A DNA stretch of 64,000 nt from DASYAE01 sp036501535 (GTDB lineage Bacteria; Actinomycetota; Actinomycetes; Streptomycetales; Catenulisporaceae), in the NCBI GenBank assembly GCA_036501535.1, contig DASYAE010000205.1, positions 1-64,000 of the forward strand. The letters are read 5' to 3'. Below are positions 23,516-30,416 of this stretch, piece by piece. The stretch's first letter is position 1, and each line of letters begins with the position of its first letter. Both the position numbers and the translations under genes were made by a program. The notes below the pieces were generated by a model. It was not told the origin of the DNA, searched no databases, and worked only from the letters and a program-made list of their open reading frames with translations.

Positions 23516-26500
23516 TCAGCCGCTTCCCGCGGGGACCGAGGCGGGGCTCGCGGATCCGTTGGTCGGGTTCGGCAGGCGCGCCGCGCCGTTCGCGGCGGCC
23601 ACGTCTTCGCTGTCCTCGAACATGGCCGCGATCTGCTCGGGCGAGGCCTGCTCGACGAACGCCTCGTGCGCCGATCGCATGCGCGCGCCGCTGCCGTTGT
23701 TGCCGGAGACCGCGCCGTCCGCCGGTCCGCCGCCCGCGGCCGGCGCGCTCTGCGGGCCGGCGTCGGCGATCTGCGCCCAGACCACCTTGCCGACCGCGGT
23801 GGGCCGCACGCCCCAGCGCGCGGAGAGCGTGCCGACGATGACCAGGCCGCGGTGCCGCTCGTCGCCCGCGCCGGTCGGGGTCGCCCGGGCCAGCCGGCCG
23901 TCCGAGTCGGCCACCTCGACCACCAGCGCGCCGGGGCGGCTGCGCAGCCGCAGCTCCATCGCCGTGCCGGCGTGCTCCACCGCGTTCGTCACCAGCTCGC
24001 TGACGATCGAGCAGACCGTGTCCGCCAGGTGCGTGGCGCCCCACTTCTCCAGCGTGGAGACGGAGAAGCGGCGCGCCGCGCGCGCCGCCTCGAGTGTCGC
24101 GGCGAGCTGGACCGAGGCCTTGCGGCCCGGCGCCGGATGCGCTGCGACGAAGAGCACTGCGACGTCGTCGTGCTCGGCGCCGGTCAGCAGCGCCTCGGCC
24201 AGCCGGGCGCAGCCCGGGCCGACCCCCACCGGCGCGGCCGGCGAGCACAGCTGCCCCAGCACCGCGCGCAGCCGGCCCAGCCGGTCCTGCAGCGACTGGT
24301 CCCGGCACTCGACCAGGCCGTCGGTGTAGAGCAGCAGCCGCGCGCCGCCCGGCATCGGCTTCGCGTCGTCCGCGAAGACCGCGCCCTCGACGCCCAGCGG
24401 CATGCCGAGGTCCGTCTCCAGCAGGGTCACGTTGCCGTCCGGGGCGACCAGGGCCGGCGGCAGGTGGCCCGCGTTGGCCCAGCGCACGGTGCCCTCGCTC
24501 GGGTCGTAGACCGCGTAGACGCAGGTGGCGATCTGCTCCTGCGGCAGCTGGCAGACCAGGTGGTTGAGCTGGTCCATCACCTGCGAGGGCGGCAGGTCCA
24601 TCACCGCGTAGGCCTGGACCGCGGCGCGCAGCTGGCCCATGACCGCCGCGGCGCCGATGCCGCGCCCCATCACGTCGCCGATCACCAGCGCGACCCGGTC
24701 CGCGGACAGCGCGATCACGTCGAACCAGTCGCCGCCGACCCGTGCGCCCTGCTCGCCGGGCAGGTAGGCGCTGGCGATGTCGAGGTCACCGAGCCGGGGC
24801 GGCGCCATCGGCAGCAGCGAGACCTGCAGCCGCATCGCGGTGGTCCGCTCGTGCCGGTAGAGCCGCGCGTTCTCCATCGCGCTGGCCGCCTGCGCCGCGA
24901 TGCCCTGCGCCAGCTGCTCGTCGCGCTCGGAGAATATGCCCGGGTCCGGGTGGCCGAAGTAGAAGCCGCCGAGCACCTCCCCGTTCGCCGCGATCACCGG
25001 GACGGACATGAAGGAGCGCACCACCGGGTGTCCCGGCGGCAGGCCGTGGTACGGCGGCGTGCCCCCGAACCGCGGGTCGCGGGTGACGTCCACGCACCGC
25101 ACGGTGGCGCGCTCCGGCGGGCTCGGGCCGACCAGCGCGGTGCCCTGCGGCAGGCCGAACGACTCGAAGCCCTCCGGCGGCAGCCCGGCCAGGGCGAACC
25201 GGGTGGTCTGCGCGGCCGTGCCGTCCTGCGCCGCGGCGGTGTAGAAGAACACGCCGAAGCGCGCGTTGACCACGCTGGTGGCCGCCTCGATCGCCTGCTG
25301 CACGAGCTTGCGCAGGTCGAGCTGGCGGGCCAGGGACTGGCCGACCGAGTAGAGGGTCTCGACGATGCGCGACTCCTGGGCCAGCCGCTCGCGCTGCTCG
25401 CGCAGCGCGGCCTCGATCGAGGGGCGCGGGCGCACGGACCAGCCGGCCGCGTCGTCCACCGGCGGCAGGATCGCACTGTTCTGTGTCCATCCCCCCGGCG
25501 CCGTGCCCTGCGGCGCCATCCCGTTCTGGGCCGTGCCGTTCTGGGCCGCCCTGTGCTGCGTCGGCCTGGCCTGCACGGCCGGCACGGCGCCGGTCGGCCA
25601 GCCGCCGGTGTCGGACAGCCCCGGCGGGCCGTCGGCGCCGCGCGGCACGACCCGGCCGACCGGCGGCGCGGGATCGAACAGCGGCACGTGCGCGAACGGG
25701 GCCAGCGCGGCGCGCATCGCCTCGGCCACCACGCTGAACCGGCGGGCCGCGGTGGCGCTGACCGGTGAGCGGGTCATCAGCACGGCGGTGAAGACCTCGC
25801 CGCCGGGCAGGATGCCGCCGAGGCCCAGCGCGGCTGTCACCCGGTGCGACTCGACCAGCGACTGCGCGGGCACCAGCGGGGATCCGGCCACTTCGGAGAC
25901 CAGGTGCACGGCGACCCGGGGCGGCCGGCCGCCCTCGCCCGGGGGCCGCTGCTGCGCCTGGGTGCCGACCAGGTGGTCGAGCACGGTCAGGGCCAGCGGC
26001 ACCCGGCGGATCACCTCGGTCCCGGCCATCGGCAGCGCCTGGTGGTCGCGTGAGGCGTGCCGGTCGCACCAGCTCGGCCGGTCGCCGAGGGTGGCCAGCA
26101 GGGCCAGGCAGCGGGTTCCGGCCGGGTCGGCGCCCGGCGCCATGCGGGCCAGCGCATACGAGCGCAGCTGCGGGGTGAGCCGCTCCCACGCGGTGGTCTG
26201 GAAGATGCGCACCAGGACGATGGCCGATTCGCCGTCCGGGCCGGGGAAGGCGTTGCGGATCTCGGCGGTGATCCGGCGGGCCGCGCTCTCCGCGGAGCCG
26301 GCCTGTTCGCCGCACCGCGCGACGACGGCGGCCAGCGCGGCGATGCGCTCGGCCGCGAAGTCGGTGTCCGCAGCGTTCAGGCCGGGCAGCGCCTCCGCCC
26401 ACGCGTCGTCGTCCGGCGGGGCCGGCTCCGCCCGGTCCGCCTCGACGCGCGACGGATCGGCACCGTGGCGCACCGCGCCTTCCGGCCCGACTGTCTGCGG

Positions 26501-26527
26501 CTCCACCTGTGTGCCTCGCCTCCGCAC
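23516..26527 (-). CDS. SpoIIE-family protein phosphatase with sensor, GAF and GHKL domains
   Basis: A 1003-residue regulator that probably dephosphorylates an anti-anti-sigma factor and binds the partner itself. Order: an N-terminal domain of unknown type (about 40-290, with FQTTAWERLTPQLRS and DRPSWCDRHASRDHQ), an Asn/Gln/Gly-rich linker (290-365), a GAF domain (about 405-555), a PP2C/RsbU phosphatase (about 570-785; GGDWFDV and GDVMGRG carry metal-binding Asp residues), and a GHKL ATPase (about 810-935; SELVTNAVEHAG). The tail has a QASPEQIAAMFEDSEDV segment. GTG at 26527 is the only clear start. It is transcribed away from the MarR-type gene. Confidence 0.9.
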   Translation of the reverse strand: MRRRGTQVEPQTVGPEGAVRHGADPSRVEADRAEPAPPDDDAWAEALPGLNAADTDFAAERIAALAAVVARCGEQAGSAESAARRITAEIRNAFPGPDGESAIVLVRIFQTTAWERLTPQLRSYALARMAPGADPAGTRCLALLATLGDRPSWCDRHASRDHQALPMAGTEVIRRVPLALTVLDHLVGTQAQQRPPGEGGRPPRVAVHLVSEVAGSPLVPAQSLVESHRVTAALGLGGILPGGEVFTAVLMTRSPVSATAARRFSVVAEAMRAALAPFAHVPLFDPAPPVGRVVPRGADGPPGLSDTGGWPTGAVPAVQARPTQHRAAQNGTAQNGMAPQGTAPGGWTQNSAILPPVDDAAGWSVRPRPSIEAALREQRERLAQESRIVETLYSVGQSLARQLDLRKLVQQAIEAATSVVNARFGVFFYTAAAQDGTAAQTTRFALAGLPPEGFESFGLPQGTALVGPSPPERATVRCVDVTRDPRFGGTPPYHGLPPGHPVVRSFMSVPVIAANGEVLGGFYFGHPDPGIFSERDEQLAQGIAAQAASAMENARLYRHERTTAMRLQVSLLPMAPPRLGDLDIASAYLPGEQGARVGGDWFDVIALSADRVALVIGDVMGRGIGAAAVMGQLRAAVQAYAVMDLPPSQVMDQLNHLVCQLPQEQIATCVYAVYDPSEGTVRWANAGHLPPALVAPDGNVTLLETDLGMPLGVEGAVFADDAKPMPGGARLLLYTDGLVECRDQSLQDRLGRLRAVLGQLCSPAAPVGVGPGCARLAEALLTGAEHDDVAVLFVAAHPAPGRKASVQLAATLEAARAARRFSVSTLEKWGATHLADTVCSIVSELVTNAVEHAGTAMELRLRSRPGALVVEVADSDGRLARATPTGAGDERHRGLVIVGTLSARWGVRPTAVGKVVWAQIADAGPQSAPAAGGGPADGAVSGNNGSGARMRSAHEAFVEQASPEQIAAMFEDSEDVAAANGAARLPNPTNGSASPASVPAGSG

Positions 26528-26692
26528 TTCAACGTCCCGGACGACCCAGGAGAACGGGCGCCGCGCCGTTGCACAGCCTGCGGCGCCCGCCCACCATCAT
26601 CGCCTCTCTCGGCGAGTGCGGGCAGTGGTTTCGGGCGATCGGTACCTACCCGTCCCCTTCCGCGGGCGAAACCGCGGATCACGAACACCGTG

Positions 26693-26741
26693 CGCGCGTG
26701 GAACCGCGGGCCGAAAAGCACTGCCCGCGCGTGGAACCGCG
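26693..26741. repeat. 16-bp direct repeat, 33 bp apart
   Basis: CGCGCGTGGAACCGCG occurs perfectly at 26693-26708 and 26726-26741. It lies 166-214 bases upstream of the SpoIIE start. A third, partial copy (GAAACCGCGG) lies at 26669-26678. A regulator site is possible. Confidence 0.6.
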
Positions 26742-27060
26742 CAGCACGGACCCCGTGTCCGCGGGGGATTGCCGCCGCGGAATGTCGGTGCTGCGTCGGC
26801 GCTGCTCATGTGTGGCGCACGGTCCCGACCACCGTCCGGGCCCGGGAGGTCCCGGCGGTCGATGCTGTCCGTTCTGCGATACACACGCTCCGTACATGAC
26901 GTGCTGAGTGGACGTCAGCGCCGGGGGGATGCCGGCACTGACATGGAGCCGGTACTGCTCTGCTGCTCGTGCTGCGCCGCGGGCCGTGGGGGAAGCACGG
27001 ACCGCGGGCGGTCTCCCGCGGGGTGTGCGGGATGCGTCGGCGACGCGGCGCGGGGGTTTT

Positions 27061-27081
27061 CCGGACCGGCAGCCGGTCCGG
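27061..27081 (-). terminator. Hairpin after the MarR-type gene
   Basis: CCGGACCGGC and GCCGGTCCGG pair perfectly over a single central A, 32 bp after the MarR stop. Ten-base-pair arms, no U-run on the transcript side. Confidence 0.5.
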
Positions 27082-27113
27082 CGCGGCATGCGCGCCGTCG
27101 CCGTCCGAAGTTA

Positions 27114-27653
27114 TCAGACCTCGGAGATCGCCAGCGTCAGCTTCTCCAGCCGGGTGACGACCTCGTCGTACTCCTCGTCGGTCAGCGCCTTGCGGACGTT
27201 GCGCTCAAGGGCGCGGATGCGCCGCTTCGCGGTGTCGAAGGCCTCCTGGCCGACCGGCGTCACCGAGGTCGCGATCACGCGGCCGGCGCCGGGGTGCGAG
27301 GTGCGGGTGATGTAGCCCTTGCGCTCGAGCGCGGCCACGAGTCCCACCATTGCCTGCGGGGTGACCTGCACCGAGCGGGCGAGGGTGGCGGAGGAGGCGG
27401 TCTTCAGGTGCACCAGCGCCTGAAGCACGCCGTACTGGGCCTCGGTCAGGTCGACCTCGTCGAGCACGCGGTCGATCTGCCGGCCGAGCTCGCGGTTGGC
27501 CCGGGTCAGCAGCCAGGCCAGGTAGCCGTTGGCCGGCCGGTAGGCCGCCTCCTGCGCCCGGACCGCCTCGGCCTCGGCGACCTGCCGCGCCCGGCGGGCC
27601 GAGCGGCCTCCGGCGGACGGCAGCAGCGAGATCTTCTTCGTTGCCGTGTTCAT
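27114..27653 (-). CDS. MarR-family transcriptional regulator, 179 residues
   Basis: A second MarR protein. A basic N-terminal arm (KKISLLPSAGGRSARRARQ) precedes the usual fold: LAWLLTRANRELGRQIDRVL, the recognition region TASSATLARSVQVTPQAMVG, the wing ITRTSHPGAGRVIATSVT and a last long helix. The ATG at 27653 is the only start that keeps the family length. An AAGGGG lies 12 bases upstream. It stands alone, with 544 bp before it, so its target is likely its own promoter or a distant gene. Confidence 0.85.
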   Translation of the reverse strand: MNTATKKISLLPSAGGRSARRARQVAEAEAVRAQEAAYRPANGYLAWLLTRANRELGRQIDRVLDEVDLTEAQYGVLQALVHLKTASSATLARSVQVTPQAMVGLVAALERKGYITRTSHPGAGRVIATSVTPVGQEAFDTAKRRIRALERNVRKALTDEEYDEVVTRLEKLTLAISEV

Positions 27654-28197
27654 GGTTTCTCTTGACCCCTTCGCATCCTGATGCGTCGCAACGGACCACG
27701 GTGTCGCAGGGAACAGACCCGTGCGGCCGGCCGTCGCCGACCGCCGGCTGCGTTCCCCGCCCGCCCCGCGCCGTCCTGGCTTCCGCCCTGTCCGGCACGC
27801 AGGCCGCGCCCGCTGCTGTCTCTCCAGGCCATGATAAACCCGAATGGAGCAACCCGGAACCACAACCAGAAAAAACGCTGATATCAGTCGCCGTGAGATC
27901 AAGACACTGGACGAGTCGGCCAGGAGTTTGTTAGCCTGACAGTTCGTCAGTTCTCGCCGATGCCCGGCCGGCCGGGCATCGGGGTCCGGACGGAAATCCC
28001 TCGTCGCAACGGTTTTCGGGGCCGTCGTGCGGCGCACCGGGACCGGGCCGCGCCGCAGGCGGGGTGGCGTCAAGGCCGGCGCAGCCACGCCGGATGATCC
28101 ACAGTTGGACACAGCGATCCAGGGTTGGACACAGCGTGCACACGGCGCGGGCACAGCGGTCCGCGCCCCGCGTGGAATGCGCGCCTGATGCGCGCCG
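27654..28197. other. Intergenic region, 544 bp
   Basis: Between the MarR start and the aldose epimerase stop. Locally AT-rich around 27830-27900 (likely promoter of the MarR gene), with CTGAC-AGTTC-GTCAG at 27936-27950 and the tandem 20-bp repeat at 28096-28135. No gene is supported. Confidence 0.6.
28096..28135. repeat. Tandem 20-bp repeat
   Basis: GATCCACAGTTGGACACAGC (28096-28115) is followed at once by GATCCAGGGTTGGACACAGC (28116-28135), two differences in 20. It lies just beyond the end of the aldose epimerase gene. Confidence 0.85.
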
Positions 28198-29169
28198 CTA
28201 ACGGGCGCTGATACCCCAACGGTGCCGCACGGACCGCCCCGGGGCGAGGGTGACCAGGTCGTCGCCGCTGTTGAAGGCGTTGGGCGGGCAGCTCATCGGC
28301 TCCAGCGCGACCGCCGCGCGATGCCAGTCGTCTGCCAGGGGGTCCGCTGTGAACACCTGGACCCACTCCAGCCCGCGGTCCATCCACAGCGTGACCGCGC
28401 CGCCGTCCGCGCCGGTCAGGCGTACCCGCGCGATCCCGTCCGGGTCTCGCAGCACACTGCCGAACGCGGTGTCCAGCGACACGCCGGCGAGCCGCCGCGG
28501 CGTGCGGAAGTCGTAGTCGGACCCTGCCACGTCCGCGAGGCCGGTGGGGTTGAGCCGGTCGTCCACCAAGACCCTGCGCCCGGCCGGGACCTGCAGGCTC
28601 CACGCGTCGATCCGGCCGGTCCCGCCGGGCTCGCCCGGCGTCAGGTACGGGTGCGCGGCGAAGCCGTACGGTGCCGGACGGGTTCCGGCGTTGCGCGCCG
28701 AGACGGTCACTTCGAGCCCGGAGTCACCGACGCGGTATTCGGCAGTGAGCACGAGGTGGTGCGGATAACCGGGCTGCGGGAAGAGCCGGTGGGCGAGCAC
28801 CACCCGGTCCGGCGCCCGCTCGACCGGCTGCCACGGCGCCCAGCGTACCAAGCCGTGGATGGCATTGCCCTTGGCCGGCTCGGAGACGTCGAGCTGCCGC
28901 TCCTCGCCGTCGAAGCGGTAGCGCGCGTCGGCCACCCGGTTCGGCCACGGCGCGAGCAGCTGCCCGGCCCCGGCGTGCGCCGCGGCGTGCTCGGGGAAGC
29001 CGTACAGCAGCGGCCGCGGCCCGTGCGGCCCCTCGGCCGCCAGCTCGCGCAGCCCGGCGCCGGCCTCGGTCACCACGGCGCGATAACCACCGCCGGAGAT
29101 CTCGAACTGGGCGCCGCTGGGCAGCACGGCCGCGGCCTCGGACTCATCGGTCTGCGTTGTCTGTGTCAC
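28198..29169 (-). CDS. Aldose 1-epimerase family protein
   Basis: A 323-residue galactose-mutarotase-fold protein that interconverts sugar anomers. The first catalytic His is in NAIHGLVRW, the second in YGFAAHPYL, and the catalytic Glu in VALEPMSCPPNAF. The N terminus (MTQTTQTDES) is flexible. The GTG at 29169 is used. The family includes both GalM and YeaD-type glucose-6-phosphate epimerases; the spacing here fits GalM-like proteins, but the sugar is not determined. It is divergent from the phosphatidyltransferase gene. Confidence 0.9.
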   Translation of the reverse strand: MTQTTQTDESEAAAVLPSGAQFEISGGGYRAVVTEAGAGLRELAAEGPHGPRPLLYGFPEHAAAHAGAGQLLAPWPNRVADARYRFDGEERQLDVSEPAKGNAIHGLVRWAPWQPVERAPDRVVLAHRLFPQPGYPHHLVLTAEYRVGDSGLEVTVSARNAGTRPAPYGFAAHPYLTPGEPGGTGRIDAWSLQVPAGRRVLVDDRLNPTGLADVAGSDYDFRTPRRLAGVSLDTAFGSVLRDPDGIARVRLTGADGGAVTLWMDRGLEWVQVFTADPLADDWHRAAVALEPMSCPPNAFNSGDDLVTLAPGRSVRHRWGISAR

Positions 29170-29616
29170 GGGTGATCACTTTCCCACGGCGGGCCGGCGG
29201 CAAGCTCCGAGCCGTGACCGGAAACCCGGCCCGGCCGAAGCGCCTGACCGGCGGGCCGACGCGGGAACGCGGACGGGAAAGCCGACAGCCGTCCGCGGGT
29301 CGCGCCAAGGGGGGAGAAGCGCGAATGCCGCGGACGGCTGTGGTCCTTTCTCGCGACCGCTGATGGACGTGACATCTGCAGGCCGGTTCGGTAATGACAC
29401 TACGGCGCGCCGCCCCTCGACCGGAAGGCCGGTCCGGACCCTTTGGCCTAACCTTTGCCGAGCATTGGTGATCCGGCGACGAGCGCAGAACCCGAAAAGA
29501 AATCCGCGGCGCGGCCTTTCACGGCCCCTGCCGCCGCCCGGTGCGGCAGCGCTCCGACCGGCCCCGCCGGGCCTCGGCGGACACTGCATTTCGGCCACCG
29601 CCTAGACTCACCGGAC
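29170..29616. other. Divergent intergenic region, 447 bp
   Basis: Between aldose epimerase and the phosphatidyltransferase. It carries the 14-bp perfect inverted repeat at 29285-29341. The remaining sequence has no convincing gene; the upstream frame of the transferase (from 29455) has no ribosome site. Confidence 0.6.
29285..29341. repeat. Perfect 14-bp inverted repeat
   Basis: ACAGCCGTCCGCGG (29285-29298) and CCGCGGACGGCTGT (29328-29341) are exact reverse complements with a 29-base loop rich in G and A. It sits between two divergent genes, so it terminates neither of them. Purpose unknown; a small RNA end or a mobile remnant are options. Confidence 0.8.
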
Positions 29617-30243
29617 ATGACCGAGCCCGCAGCGAACGCCTCTCCGGACGGCGCGCCGACCGACCGCGTGTGGACGATCCCGAACGCGCTCAGTGTGCTG
29701 CGTCTGCTCGGCGTGCCGCTGTTCCTCTGGCTGATCCTGCAGCCGGCCTTCCACGGCCCGCACTACGACGGCTGGGCCATCCTGGTGCTCGCCGTGGCCG
29801 GCGCGACCGACTACCTCGACGGCAAGATCGCCCGCGCCCTCAAGCAGGTCAGCCGGCTCGGCACGCTGCTCGACCCGGCGGCCGACCGGCTCTACATCCT
29901 GGCCACCCTGGTCGGGCTGGCCGCTCGCGACATCATCCCGTGGTACCTGGTCGCCCTGCTGGTCGGCCGGGACCTGCTGATGGGTATCCCGCTGCTGGTG
30001 CTCAGGCGGCACGGCTTCGGGCCGCCGCCGGTGCACTTCCTCGGCAAGGCGGCCACGGCCAACCTGCTCTACGCCTTCCCGCTGCTCCTGTTGGGCGACG
30101 GCGGCGGCTGGCTGCACGCCACCGCGGCGTCCCTCGGATGGGCCTTCGCCATCTGGGGGACCGCGCTGTACTGGCTCGCCGCCGGGCTCTACGTCGTGCA
30201 GGTCAGACAACTGACGTCGAATAAGGCCGCGACGGCCACCTGA
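29617..30243 (+). CDS. CDP-alcohol phosphatidyltransferase family protein (PgsA-like)
   Basis: A 208-residue membrane enzyme of phospholipid synthesis that swaps CMP for an alcohol. The active site is DYLDGKIARALKQ...LGTLLDPAADR (residues about 68-95), the conserved D-G-A-R-G-D-D pattern. Six hydrophobic spans follow. Alcohol is not certain: glycerol-phosphate or inositol-phosphate. The ATG at 29617 is chosen over the open frame from 29455, which would add 54 residues without a ribosome site. In Mycobacterium a pgsA gene also stands upstream of gcvH and garA, as here. Confidence 0.85.
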   Translation: MTEPAANASPDGAPTDRVWTIPNALSVLRLLGVPLFLWLILQPAFHGPHYDGWAILVLAVAGATDYLDGKIARALKQVSRLGTLLDPAADRLYILATLVGLAARDIIPWYLVALLVGRDLLMGIPLLVLRRHGFGPPPVHFLGKAATANLLYAFPLLLLGDGGGWLHATAASLGWAFAIWGTALYWLAAGLYVVQVRQLTSNKAATAT

Positions 30244-30416
30244 ACGGCGGAGTAACAACACCATAAGCTCTGACGGAGTGTCGCCGGTCACGCCGGCGAT
30301 CCGATTAGCCCCGCCCCCGCGGGGAAGGAGTGGGCGAGCGCGGCGTACGGCCGTGCCCTGAGCAATACCCGCGATCCGGTGGTCCGGGGCCGAGAGGGAG
30401 AGGGGCTGCTTCGGAC

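Larger units (their letters stand above)
26528..27113. other. Intergenic region, 586 bp
   Basis: Lies before the SpoIIE gene and after the MarR gene, both leftward. It contains a perfect 16-bp direct repeat (26693-26741) and a hairpin at 27061-27081. Short frames on both strands (about 95-136 codons) lack ribosome sites and conserved-looking segments; I call no gene. Confidence 0.6.

Noticed and set aside
26509..27315. Short plus and minus frames between SpoIIE and MarR genes
   Set aside because: No ribosome sites and no conserved segments; they overlap repeats.
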